The position numbers and the translations under genes were made by a program. Positions 1-7,735 of a stretch of DNA of 64,000 nt are shown piece by piece; position 1 is the stretch's first letter; every line of letters starts with the position of its first letter. This stretch comes from Isoptericola sp044389085. Its GTDB lineage: Bacteria; Actinomycetota; Actinomycetes; Actinomycetales; Cellulomonadaceae. The notes under the pieces are model-generated. The model made no database searches and had not been told where the DNA came from. It was given only the letters and a program-made list of their open reading frames with translations. Location of the stretch: positions 124,001 to 188,000 of the forward strand of contig NZ_JBIRXP010000002.1 of assembly GCF_044389085.1 (NCBI RefSeq). Direction: 5' to 3'.

Positions 1-176
1 CCATCGCCGCCGCCATGATCGACGCGTCGAGGGGCAGCATCGCGCAACCGGCCGACGAGTCCTCGTCCGGGCAGGTGCGCCACGGCTGCAGGAAGTAGAC
101 GACGGACACGATCGCCCCCAGGACGGCGAGCGTCGTGCCTCCGATGAGCATCGCCGTCGACGTGCGTGTCCTCATC
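1..176 (-). CDS. Membrane protein, partial (C-terminus beyond left edge)
   Basis: The first 58 codons of a reverse-strand gene run off the left edge. The start is the ATG at 174-176. Residues about 8-27 form a hydrophobic segment after a short MRTRTST basic start, consistent with a signal anchor or first transmembrane helix. A Cys-containing, acidic extracytoplasmic stretch follows (CPDEDSSAGCAM). No clear ribosome binding site precedes the start. I cannot name the family from this fragment; it may be a small multi-pass membrane protein. Confidence 0.55.
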
Positions 177-306
177 TGGCGAGAGTAGGTGACGGTCGGG
201 ACTCGCCCCGGCACCGCGAGGAGACTTCACCCGTGCCGCACCAGGCGCGATGAGTTGTCGCCCCTGATGCCGTCTGCAGAGTGACCGCTGAACCGAGAGG
301 CGCACG

Positions 307-972
307 ATGAAGCTGCTGCTGACTTCCGCAGGTGTCCGGAACGTGTCGATCCGCACCGCGTTGGAGGACCTGCTCCCGCGACCTGTCGCGGACTGCACCG
401 CCCTCGCCATCCCGACGGCGCTGTACGGGCACCCGTGGGTCGGCCCTGGCGTGAACGCGTGGAACTTCATCACGGGGACCACGGACCACCTGACCGACCA
501 GGGCTGGAAGTCGGTGGGCGTGCTCGAGCTGACCGCGCTGCCGAGCATCCCGGAGGAGCGCTGGGTGCCGCTGGTGCGGGAGACCGACGTCCTGCTCGCC
601 GCGGGTGGCGACGCCGGCTACCTGGCCTACTGGATGCGCCGCTCCGGCCTGGCGGACCTCCTGCCCACGCTGGACGCCGTCTGGGTGGGGATGAGCGGCG
701 GCAGCATGGTGATGACGCCGGACATCGGCGAGGAGTTCGTCGGGTGGCTGCCGCCCGACGGCGAGGACGCCGCCACGCTCGGTGTCGTCGACTTCTCGAT
801 GTTCCCGCACCTGGGCCACCCTGACCTGCCCGACAACACGGAGGCCGCGGCCGAGAGGTGGGCGGCGAAGCTCGGCGGTCCCGCCTACACCGTCGACGAC
901 GAGACGGCGTTCGTGGTGCACGACGGCGCCGTCGAGGTCGTGTCCGAGGGGACCTGGCGCAAGCTGGCCTGA
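307..972 (+). CDS. Peptidase S51-like (dipeptidase E / class I GATase fold) protein
   Basis: A 221-residue cytosolic protein resembling the peptidase E (S51) family, which removes N-terminal aspartyl dipeptides or belongs to the wider Type-1 glutamine-amidotransferase-like fold. The nucleophile elbow is GMSGGS at residues 128-133, with Ser130 in the expected position. A GGD turn at 100-102 precedes it, and His168/His171 in FPHLGHPD are candidates for the catalytic histidine. The ATG at 307 follows a GAGAGG ribosome site and the length is normal for the family. The substrate cannot be deduced. It stands alone, with only small membrane proteins around it. Confidence 0.75.
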   Translation: MKLLLTSAGVRNVSIRTALEDLLPRPVADCTALAIPTALYGHPWVGPGVNAWNFITGTTDHLTDQGWKSVGVLELTALPSIPEERWVPLVRETDVLLAAGGDAGYLAYWMRRSGLADLLPTLDAVWVGMSGGSMVMTPDIGEEFVGWLPPDGEDAATLGVVDFSMFPHLGHPDLPDNTEAAAERWAAKLGGPAYTVDDETAFVVHDGAVEVVSEGTWRKLA

Positions 973-1069
973 CCGGCCGGCGCTGTACCTTGGCCTGCGG
1001 CGGCCGCGCATCGGCCGGCGCCGCCCAGCACAGCCCCGACCGGCCCTTTCCCCAGGAGAGCACCACCGC

Positions 1070-1393
1070 ATGGCGACGCACCACGACGGATACCCGGACG
1101 AGCAGGGACCGAGCCCGCTCCGCGCAGCCGCGGTGGTCGGCGTCGCGCTCATCCAGGCGGGCCTGGCGGGCCTCTACCTGACGACGTGGTGGCGGCACGT
1201 CCAGAACGTCGTCGCGTCGCCCGAGGTCGTCCCGGCGCTGTTCCGCGTGCTGTCGGCGGTGCTGTTCGTGTGGGTCGTGGTCGCGGAGGTCCGCGGGCTG
1301 GTGCGCGGACGACGCTCGCCGCTGCTGGTGGTGTCGCTCGCGGGCGTCGCCACCGTCGGCGTGTTGCTGCTCGAGGTGCTCGCGCCTCGCTGA
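1070..1393 (+). CDS. Small three-helix membrane protein, function unknown
   Basis: A 107-residue protein with three hydrophobic segments, roughly residues 17-38, 53-72 and 82-103, separated by short basic loops (RGLVRGRR). It therefore looks like a small integral membrane protein. The start at 1070 is chosen because CCAGGAGAG lies at the right distance upstream. In-frame codons further upstream belong to the 3' end and spacer of the S51 gene. I do not recognise the family. It lies 97 nt after the peptidase gene and may share its transcript. Confidence 0.65.
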   Translation: MATHHDGYPDEQGPSPLRAAAVVGVALIQAGLAGLYLTTWWRHVQNVVASPEVVPALFRVLSAVLFVWVVVAEVRGLVRGRRSPLLVVSLAGVATVGVLLLEVLAPR

Positions 1394-1403
1394 CCGGTCC
1401 TGG

Positions 1404-2102
1404 TCAGGGGATAGGGGAAGCGCCGAGACGTTCCATCGCTGCTTCCGAGCACTTCGCCCTTGTCGTGGGCAGCACCATGTTCGCTCCGGGATAGGTCGCG
1501 TGGTAGGAGTACGGACCGACCTCGTAGGAGACGGTGCTGTACGCGAACGAGCCGCCGCTCGTGTCGACGTCCAGCACGTATGCGAGCTGCACCGACTCAC
1601 CGGGTTCCAGCGTGATCCCCTCCGGCCCGACCACGGAGGTCCCTGCCCAGCCGGGGTCGTCCGGGTCGTACTCGGCGCCGAACACGATCTCCGGCGACGG
1701 CGGCACGACGCGCACCTCGTGCACGCGGAGGCCGGGTGTCCCCGCGGGCTGGATCCTGCTCACGTGCACGGTGGCGCCGGTCGTGTTCGACAGCACCGGT
1801 GCGTCGACCACCTGCAGCGGCCCGTCCCACGGCATGCAGCCGATGCCGGCGGCCGTCCGGAGCTCGTCACCATAGATCAGCGACGAACCGACGGCCCGGT
1901 AGTGCGCCCATCCACCGAGCCCGCAGGCGAGCATGAGGACGGCTGCTCCGGCGATCGGCAGCCGGTGGCGCGGGAACGGACGACCTGCTCGTGGCGCCGG
2001 CAGCGCCCCATCGACCTCGCTGACCCCGTCGTCCACGGCGAGATCGTAGGGCGGGTACGGAACGTGGCCCAGAGACTCGCCGTCATCGGCCGTCGACTTC
2101 AC
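1404..2102 (-). CDS. Membrane-anchored hypothetical protein with extracytoplasmic domain
   Basis: Has about 45 polar N-terminal residues, then one transmembrane helix (LPIAGAAVLMLACGLGG region), then an outward-facing beta-rich domain of about 140 residues. Phrases such as GITLEPGESVQLAYVLDV resemble Ig-like or DUF4352-like extracellular folds, but I cannot assign a family. Cys residues near the domain start (IGCMPW) and end (AKCSEA) could form a disulfide. I chose the GTG at 2102; an upstream start at 2195 would overlap the divergent gene and its good ribosome site. Start confidence is low, gene confidence moderate. Confidence 0.55.
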   Translation of the reverse strand: MKSTADDGESLGHVPYPPYDLAVDDGVSEVDGALPAPRAGRPFPRHRLPIAGAAVLMLACGLGGWAHYRAVGSSLIYGDELRTAAGIGCMPWDGPLQVVDAPVLSNTTGATVHVSRIQPAGTPGLRVHEVRVVPPSPEIVFGAEYDPDDPGWAGTSVVGPEGITLEPGESVQLAYVLDVDTSGGSFAYSTVSYEVGPYSYHATYPGANMVLPTTRAKCSEAAMERLGASPIP

Positions 2103-2185
2103 CCGGAGCTGCGCGTGCCGCCGACGGGCGCCGTCGTACGCTCCGGGGACAGCGGCGGGAGGCCCGCCCGCGGAGGGAGACCCCG

Positions 2186-2731
2186 ATGCACCCACGGCCG
2201 TCGCCGGTCCTCGTCCCTGCGCCGCGGTCGCACGACGCCGCCTGGTCGCGGTGGGGCATGTGGTGGCTCCCGCTCGGCCCGGCGCTGGTCGCGTGCTACG
2301 CGACGGTCATGGTGCTGACGATCCTGGTGCTGGAGCCGCTGGCGGCGATGCCCGACCTGACCCGGGCGGAGATCTTCGCGGCGCTCGCGGCGGCGGGGTG
2401 GACGGTGGCGGGCAAGGTCCCGTTCCTGGTCGGGTGGGCGATGCTCGGCGTCGGGCTGTCGGTCGCGGGCTGCGCCGTCGCGCTCCGGCGTCGGGTGGCG
2501 CCCGACACCGCCGTGACGATCCAGATCGCCGTGCTCGCCCTGGGTGCGCCGGCCTACTTCTGGGCGTCGTTCGACATGGGCATGGACCTCGCCGACACGT
2601 TCATGATCACCGGCGGCCACCACTCCGCCGTCCCGCCCGTCCTGTACGCCGTCAGCGGCTGGGCGCTCGTGGCTCTCGTCGCGCTGCAGGTGCCGCGCGT
2701 GGTCCGATGGGTGAGCGCCCGCCGCGGCTGA
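2186..2731 (+). CDS. Four-helix membrane protein, function unknown
   Basis: A 181-residue protein with about four hydrophobic segments (residues about 27-50, 79-98, 110-129 and 148-168) and a short basic C-terminus. The ATG at 2186 follows a strong GGAGGGAG ribosome site, which also argues against extending the divergent neighbour into this start. No catalytic or transport motif is evident. Divergently arranged with the membrane-anchored protein at 1404-2102, so they may share a regulatory region of under 100 nt. Confidence 0.6.
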   Translation: MHPRPSPVLVPAPRSHDAAWSRWGMWWLPLGPALVACYATVMVLTILVLEPLAAMPDLTRAEIFAALAAAGWTVAGKVPFLVGWAMLGVGLSVAGCAVALRRRVAPDTAVTIQIAVLALGAPAYFWASFDMGMDLADTFMITGGHHSAVPPVLYAVSGWALVALVALQVPRVVRWVSARRG

Positions 2732-2766
2732 CCGCTCTCGCCGCACGCATCACACCTGTGGATCCG

Positions 2767-3729
2767 TCACGACGGTGGGTCCCGCCGCTCCGCGACGTCG
2801 CGCACCTCGTAGGCCACGGCTGGTGTCTCGGCCGTGGCGTGGCAGGTCAGCCGGGCGGGCGGACGCCGCGTGGCGACCACGGACATGACCAGCTGCCGGG
2901 TCGTGCCCGGCGTCCGCACGTCGACGCTCACCGACCAGGTGGCGTCGCCCGTGCGCACGCTGCCGAGGTACCGCACGTCGTCCCCGCCGGCCGGACCGTA
3001 GCGCTCGTGCGCCGCGACGACGGCCGCCTGCCCCGCGGGAGGCTCGGACGCGAAACCGCGGAGATGGGTCGGGTCGACGGCGCCGTCGAGCTGGGCCTCG
3101 ACCGCGCGGACGGCGGTCGCGGGGTCGAGGTCGCCGTAGGTGGCGCCGCTCGGCAGCACGACGACGTTCGCCGCGAACCGGTCCCCGCCCACGTGCGAGC
3201 ACTCCCACGTCTCCTCGGGCCAGTGCTCCGCGAGCGCGGCGGCCACGGGACGGCCTCGGATCGCGCAGCAGACGTCGTGGCGTCCGTGGGTGCACACGAG
3301 CAGCGTCGGCCGGACCGGCGCGACGGCGGTCGCGAGCGGCTGGGCGACACGCTCCGCGGCCTCCCGCAGGTCGGCCTCGGTGCGCCAGCGCCCCCACACT
3401 GGCTCGGTGCCCGGTGCGGTGTCGAGCACGGCCCACCGCCGCGCACCGGTCCTCGCGGGCCGTCCCGGGCGCCGGATCATCAGGAGTCGCGCGTGCGCCC
3501 CTCGGGCCGCCGTCGCCAGCTCGTGCAGCACGTCGGGCGGGACCGCGCCCGACGCGGCCGCGTCGAACGGCCAAGGCCCGGGGTTCTCGACGAGGAGCCA
3601 TCGCCGCGCGGGGGCCGCGGTGGCGACCAGCGGGTCGCGGCGGTCCCGCGCGGCGTCGGCGCACCGCCACGGACCCGTCGTCGGCGCCGGGCCGGGCCCC
3701 TCGGGCCGAGGCATCCCGGGGACCCTCAT
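2767..3729 (-). CDS. Sucrase/ferredoxin-like (thioredoxin-fold [2Fe-2S]) protein
   Basis: A 320-residue member of the Suc_Fer-like family, cytosolic proteins with a thioredoxin-like ferredoxin core. The diagnostic part is CTHGRHDVCCAIRG from residue 146, followed about 22 residues later by CSHVGGDRFAANVVVLPSG. Cys146, Cys154/155 and Cys177 are the likely cluster ligands. The C-terminal third is less conserved. It starts 13 nt after the stop of the JmjC gene, so it is the third gene of a reverse-strand operon (5250 to 2767). It may supply redox equivalents or be a functional relic; the partner is unknown. Confidence 0.8.
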   Translation of the reverse strand: MRVPGMPRPEGPGPAPTTGPWRCADAARDRRDPLVATAAPARRWLLVENPGPWPFDAAASGAVPPDVLHELATAARGAHARLLMIRRPGRPARTGARRWAVLDTAPGTEPVWGRWRTEADLREAAERVAQPLATAVAPVRPTLLVCTHGRHDVCCAIRGRPVAAALAEHWPEETWECSHVGGDRFAANVVVLPSGATYGDLDPATAVRAVEAQLDGAVDPTHLRGFASEPPAGQAAVVAAHERYGPAGGDDVRYLGSVRTGDATWSVSVDVRTPGTTRQLVMSVVATRRPPARLTCHATAETPAVAYEVRDVAERRDPPS

Positions 3730-3742
3730 GGCGCCCCCGCCG

Positions 3743-5014
3743 TCAGGCGTCGTCCACGACCACGACGGCGCGTGCCAGGAGACGGCGCGCCAGCGCGTCG
3801 CCGAGGGTGGCCGCTCGTGCCGTCCCTGTCACGACCAGGTCGCGCACGGCATCGACGTCGTCGGGGTCCACGCGCACGGTGCCCGCGCGGCTGACCAGGT
3901 CGGCGCCGCCGTCGTCCCGACGGCGCAGCGCGGGCGAGAGATGGGCGCGCAGCCGCAGCGTGGTGTCGTCGGTCAGGTCGTGCGCCGCGCGGAGCTGGGC
4001 CAGCGGCCCGACCGGTGCGGGACGGGCGGTGCGTCGTCGCGCCCCGTCGAGGCTGTCGGCCACGTCCGACGTCGCCACGTCCGCCAGGACCGCGGCCATC
4101 CGTTCGCGCACCAGGGCCACGTCCTCGGCGAACCTGGTCGAGCGGTCCGGGTCGAGACCGACCTCCAGCGAGGCGCGCACGCGCGGGTCCTCGGCCAGCC
4201 GGGCCACGACGAGCCGTGCGAGCTCGTCGGCCAGGGCGTGCCGCGTCCAGGCGTGCACCCCGAGGGTGAGGTGCGTGCTCACGTCCCCCAGCGCGGTCGC
4301 GGCGTGGAGGTAGCCGCGCGGCAGGTAGAGGCAGTCGCCCGGACGGAGCACAGCACGGATCGACGGAGGATCCTGAGCGGCCCGCGCCACCGCATCGCGC
4401 CGGTCCGACCACGGTTGGTCGCGCAGGGGCGACTCGAGGACGGGCGGGTGGATCCGCCACTCCTTCGCGCCGCTGATCTGCAGCACGAAGACGTCGTGGA
4501 CGTCGTAGTGGTCGTCGAAACCCTGCGACTGCGGCGGCGTCACATAGGCGTTCGCCTGCACGGGATGGCCGAGCTGGGCGGCGAGGTCGGCGACGAACCG
4601 CACCAGCGGGGGCCACGTACGGTGCAGGCCCTGCAGCACGAGGGTGGATCCCTCCGCGAAGAGGGTGCTCAGCCGGGTGTCGTCGACCTGGTCGGCCACC
4701 CCCGCCCCGACACCGGCACCCGCGGTGAAGTCCCGGTTCGGCAGGGTGCTCCCGTCGCGTGCGACGCGCAGGAACGGGGTGCGCAGACCGCGCTCAGACA
4801 CGAGGGCGTCGACGGCGGCCTCGCCGAACAGGTCGTCGAACACGTCGCCGCCCCGCTCGCCGGCCGTGACGAGCAGCGGTTCGCGTCCCCACAGCGCGGC
4901 GAAGGAGTCGAGCGGTCGTGCGACAAGGCGCTCCACCGGCGAAGCCGCGCTGGTCCCGCGCTCAGCGCTGGGGTGCCCGTCGACGGCGGGCACCCCAGCC
5001 TGGTCCAGCGTCAT
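3743..5014 (-). CDS. JmjC/cupin-type 2-oxoglutarate oxygenase (ribosomal-oxygenase-like)
   Basis: A 423-residue Cupin_4/JmjC oxygenase of the class containing E. coli YcfD (RoxA), which hydroxylates a ribosomal protein side chain. The Fe(II) triad is visible: His169-x-Asp171 in HYDVHDVFVLQ and His237 in LPRGYLHAA. The GAKEWRIHPP and RPGDCLYLPRG strands around them are typical. A C-terminal helical/winged region follows. Its ATG overlaps the TGA of the upstream Gly/Ala/Asp-repeat peptide gene (ATGA at 5011-5014), so the two are translationally coupled. The substrate could be a ribosomal protein or, as inference, the peptide made next door. Confidence 0.8.
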   Translation of the reverse strand: MTLDQAGVPAVDGHPSAERGTSAASPVERLVARPLDSFAALWGREPLLVTAGERGGDVFDDLFGEAAVDALVSERGLRTPFLRVARDGSTLPNRDFTAGAGVGAGVADQVDDTRLSTLFAEGSTLVLQGLHRTWPPLVRFVADLAAQLGHPVQANAYVTPPQSQGFDDHYDVHDVFVLQISGAKEWRIHPPVLESPLRDQPWSDRRDAVARAAQDPPSIRAVLRPGDCLYLPRGYLHAATALGDVSTHLTLGVHAWTRHALADELARLVVARLAEDPRVRASLEVGLDPDRSTRFAEDVALVRERMAAVLADVATSDVADSLDGARRRTARPAPVGPLAQLRAAHDLTDDTTLRLRAHLSPALRRRDDGGADLVSRAGTVRVDPDDVDAVRDLVVTGTARAATLGDALARRLLARAVVVVDDA

Positions 5015-5250
5015 GCGCCCTGGTCGGCGCCGCCGTCCGCACCGCCATCGGCGCCGCCGTCGGCACCACCGTCGGCGCCGCCGTCGTGCACGCCCGGCAC
5101 GCCTTCCGCGCCGCCGTCGGCGGGGCCCTCCGCGCCGCTGTCCGCGCCGCCGTCGGCGCCGCCGTCAGCGCCGCCGTCGTGCACGCCCGGCACGCCCTCG
5201 GCACCGCCGTCGGCAGGGCCTTCCGTGGAGTTCGGGTCGGTCTCGCTCAT
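5011..5250 (-). CDS. 79-residue Gly/Ala/Asp tandem-repeat peptide
   Basis: After the first ten residues (MSETDPNSTE) the protein is almost wholly built of tetrapeptides (D/E)GxA, mostly DGGA. The heptapeptide EGVPGVH interrupts them twice. A 31-residue (93-bp) block is duplicated within it. There are no Cys, Lys or Arg residues and the chain is strongly acidic. Start chosen at 5250 because GGGGGAA precedes the ATG. Its stop overlaps the start of the JmjC oxygenase gene. Possibilities are an acidic linker or low-complexity protein, a metal-binding peptide, or a modified-peptide precursor. Function is unknown. Confidence 0.6.
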   Translation of the reverse strand: MSETDPNSTEGPADGGAEGVPGVHDGGADGGADGGADSGAEGPADGGAEGVPGVHDGGADGGADGGADGGADGGADQGA

Positions 5251-5345
5251 GATTCCCCCGTTCAGCCCCGAGAGGCAGGTGACTCCTGTGCTGCTGACGT
5301 CTCTCTTCCTACGGGCAGTGCGGTCTGCCTGCAATCGGGAAGGGC

Positions 5346-6407
5346 TCAGACGTCGACGAGCAGGCGGGCGATGCGGGCGTGCGTCATGAACGACTGGTTC
5401 ATCCGCCGGTAGGCGTGGAAGTTCAGCACCACGTGGGCGTCCTGGCGCGGGTAGTAGAACAGGTGCGTGGCGAAGTGCCCCAGCCCGCCCACAGGCTCGG
5501 GCAGCCCGCGCAGGAAGGGCGGCGTGAACTCGCCGAACCGGACGGTGACCATGCCCGCGCCGTAGTGGATCCCCCGTCGGCGCCGGTGTCGCGGCGCGGC
5601 CATCCAGCGGAGGGTCTCCGGGGAGACCAGGCGTCCGCCGTGCAACGCCTGCTGGAACCGCACGAGGTCGGCGGGCGGGGCGACGATGCCGCCGCCTGCC
5701 CAGTCGAGGCTCAGGCTGAGGGCACGGCTGAGCTCGTGCCGGCCGAGCCAGAAGGGCGCGACGTCGAGCCCGTCGAGGTCGCCCGGGACCCGGGCGTCGC
5801 TGTACGGCGTGGACGACCCTTCCATGCCGGTGGGCTCCAGGACGCGGGTGCGCAGAACCTCGGTGAACGCCTCACCCGTGGCCTCCTCCACGACGCGCCC
5901 GAGCAGCACGAACGCCGTGTCGCCGTAGCGGAACTGACCCGGGCGCTCGCGGGCCGGCAGGCGGCGCGCCTCGTCGAGCAGCGCCGTGGGGGACCAGTAC
6001 CGGTCCGGCTCCGCCGCGACGGTCCGGGTGGAGACCGCGGTCCTCGTGCCGCGGGGCGGTTCGAAGAAGTCCGGGATCCCGCTGGTGTGCGTGAGCAGGT
6101 GCTCGACGGTGACGTCGGTGCGCACGTCGACGCCCGGGGCCGCCGGCAGGCCGTCGAGGTCGGACGCGGGCAGCAGCTTCCCGAGCGGGCTGCCGACGCC
6201 GAACCGCCCCTGCTCGACGAGCATCGCCACCAGCGTCGCCGTCATGACCTTGCCGACGCTCGCAGCGTGGAACGGCTGCGACCCGCCCGACTCGAGCTCC
6301 AGTCCCGGCGCGACGACGAGCACCTGCGGCGGCGGCATCGACGTGTGGCGTCGTGCGGTCCGGTCCAGCGCCGACCTCAGGCGGTCGACCTCGCGTGTCC
6401 TGCGCAT
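5346..6407 (-). CDS. Beta-lactamase-family serine hydrolase (class C/esterase type)
   Basis: A 353-residue serine hydrolase of the Beta-lactamase (PF00144-type) family. The SxxK nucleophile motif is Ser50-Val-Gly-Lys53, the LLTHTSGIPD block lies at residues 104-113, and the Tyr motif is YGD at 161-163 instead of the usual YxN. No signal peptide is evident, so it is probably cytosolic and more likely an esterase or peptidase than a true beta-lactamase. GAAGGGGTC precedes the ATG. It is divergent from a PadR regulator across a 33-bp palindrome, so PadR control is likely. Confidence 0.8.
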   Translation of the reverse strand: MRRTREVDRLRSALDRTARRHTSMPPPQVLVVAPGLELESGGSQPFHAASVGKVMTATLVAMLVEQGRFGVGSPLGKLLPASDLDGLPAAPGVDVRTDVTVEHLLTHTSGIPDFFEPPRGTRTAVSTRTVAAEPDRYWSPTALLDEARRLPARERPGQFRYGDTAFVLLGRVVEEATGEAFTEVLRTRVLEPTGMEGSSTPYSDARVPGDLDGLDVAPFWLGRHELSRALSLSLDWAGGGIVAPPADLVRFQQALHGGRLVSPETLRWMAAPRHRRRRGIHYGAGMVTVRFGEFTPPFLRGLPEPVGGLGHFATHLFYYPRQDAHVVLNFHAYRRMNQSFMTHARIARLLVDV

Positions 6408-6428
6408 GACCCCTTCTCATCAACAAGT

Positions 6429-6461
6429 CTCATAGACATGTCTACTAGACAGGTCTATGAG
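6429..6461. promoter_or_regulatory. 33-bp palindromic operator between serine hydrolase and PadR genes
   Basis: Outer arms CTCATAGAC and GTCTATGAG enclose inner arms TGTCTA and TAGACA around a single central base. Over 33 bp only one symmetric base pair and the centre break the symmetry. It lies 22 nt upstream of the hydrolase start and 23 nt upstream of the PadR start, which fits an autoregulatory PadR operator controlling both genes. The binding protein is inferred from position. Confidence 0.75.
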
Positions 6462-6472
6462 GGTCAACGGTC

Positions 6473-6478
6473 TAGGGT
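6473..6478 (+). promoter_or_regulatory. -10 box TAGGGT for leaderless padR-family mRNA
   Basis: TAGGGT ends 6 nt before the ATG at 6485 and there is no Shine-Dalgarno sequence. Transcription probably starts at or next to the A of the start codon, giving a leaderless message. Confidence 0.5.
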
Positions 6479-6484
6479 CGGACC

Positions 6485-7024
6485 ATGGCGCACGTGATCC
6501 TGGGGCTGCTCCTGCTGCGGCCGGCCAGCCTCTACGACCTGGTCAAGCACTTCGAGGCGTCGGTCTCGCTGTTCTACAGCGCCAGCTCGGGCAGCATCCG
6601 GCGCGCCCTCGAGACGCTGCTGACCGGCGGCCTCATCGAGGTCGCCGAGGTCGCGCCCGGCGCGCGCGGCCGCAAGACCTACCGCGTCACCGACGCCGGC
6701 CGGGCGGACTTCCGCTCCTGGCTCACCGGCCCGGTGACCGGCCCCGACGCCGACTCCGCCGTCCTGCCGCGCCTGTTCTTCCTCGGCCTGCTCGAGCCGG
6801 ACGAGCGCGCCGCCGTGCTGCCGCGGCTCACGGCCCGCGTCGAGCAGGACGTGGCGCGCCTGGAGGCGCTCGAGGAGCGGCTCGCCACGCAGGAGGTCCC
6901 CGACGAGCTCGCCGACGTCTTCGCCTACCAGCGCGCCACCCTCGACCACGGCCTCGCCTCCGGTCGCTTCGCGCGCGACTGGTTCCGGCGCTTCGCGCAG
7001 GAGCACGGCGCCCCGACGCCGTGA
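6485..7024 (+). CDS. PadR-family transcriptional regulator
   Basis: A 179-residue regulator with the PadR N-terminal winged helix at about residues 4-75, including the typical ILGLLLLRPASLYDLVKHF opening and a GRKTYRVTDAGRADF wing. A C-terminal helical dimerisation domain (Vir_act_alpha_C type) covers about 85-175. PadR proteins are usually repressors that release DNA on binding small phenolic or drug-like ligands. It probably represses itself and the divergent serine hydrolase through the intervening palindrome. The start is leaderless, preceded by a TAGGGT box. Confidence 0.85.
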   Translation: MAHVILGLLLLRPASLYDLVKHFEASVSLFYSASSGSIRRALETLLTGGLIEVAEVAPGARGRKTYRVTDAGRADFRSWLTGPVTGPDADSAVLPRLFFLGLLEPDERAAVLPRLTARVEQDVARLEALEERLATQEVPDELADVFAYQRATLDHGLASGRFARDWFRRFAQEHGAPTP

Positions 7025-7104
7025 GCGGAGGGCGGTCCGCTTGCTAGAGTCGTGCCGCCGGTCAAGCAGTGGCCGGCCCGCTCTGAGCAGTGTCGGAGGC
7101 GACT

Positions 7105-7728
7105 GTGGCCACAGACACCACCGTGACCGGTGAGCCCTCGGGCCTCCGGCACCCACGACTGGTGGGCTCCTTCCGTCTCGACCTGTCGTCGGACCGTTGG
7201 ACCTGGTCGGAGGCCGTCTTCCGGCTGCACGGCTTCGAACCGCACGAGGTGGTCCCCACCACCGACCTCGTCCTCGCGCACACCCACCCGGCTGACCGCG
7301 ACGACGTCCGCGCGGCCCTGGTGACCGCGCCGACGGCGGGGGCCTTCTCGAGCGTGCACCGCATCCTGACCGCCCGGCGCCGCGAGCTCACGGTCGCGCT
7401 CGTGGGCAGCGTCGAGAGCGACCCCGGCCACGACGGGGCGGCGGGCTACTTCCTCGACCTCACCTCCGCCGTCGCGGAGCGGGCCGCCGAGCGCGCGTCC
7501 GCCGACATCCAGGCTGCCGCGACCACCCGTGGCGTGATCGAGCAGGCGAAGGGCGTGCTCGCCGTCGTCTACGACGTCGAGATCGACGACGCCTTCGACC
7601 TGATGCGCACCGCCTCCAACGACCACAACGTGGCCGTGCGGGACCTGGCGCGCGCCGTCGTCGACGTCGCGCACCGCCGCGACGTCGACCGTCGCGCGGC
7701 GCTCGACCGCGTGCTGCGCCGCGGCTGA
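7105..7728 (+). CDS. PAS-ANTAR domain response regulator (RNA-binding antiterminator type)
   Basis: An N-terminal PAS-like sensor (about residues 15-120, with GSFRLDLSSDRWTWSEAVFRL) is followed by a C-terminal ANTAR domain containing TTRGVIEQAKGVLAVVYDV and a three-helix end. ANTAR domains bind paired RNA stem-loops and prevent transcription termination. I prefer the GTG at 7105 because GGAGG at 7095-7099 is correctly spaced; a GTG at 7090 is in frame but has no ribosome site. First of three ANTAR genes in a row. The signal sensed is unknown. Confidence 0.8.
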   Translation: MATDTTVTGEPSGLRHPRLVGSFRLDLSSDRWTWSEAVFRLHGFEPHEVVPTTDLVLAHTHPADRDDVRAALVTAPTAGAFSSVHRILTARRRELTVALVGSVESDPGHDGAAGYFLDLTSAVAERAAERASADIQAAATTRGVIEQAKGVLAVVYDVEIDDAFDLMRTASNDHNVAVRDLARAVVDVAHRRDVDRRAALDRVLRRG

Positions 7729-7735
7729 CCCCGGA

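Noticed and set aside
5346..6407. Resistance beta-lactamase
   Set aside because: The SxxK motif is present, but the Tyr motif is YGD, there is no signal peptide and the KTG box is not evident. An esterase or peptidase of the same fold is more likely.
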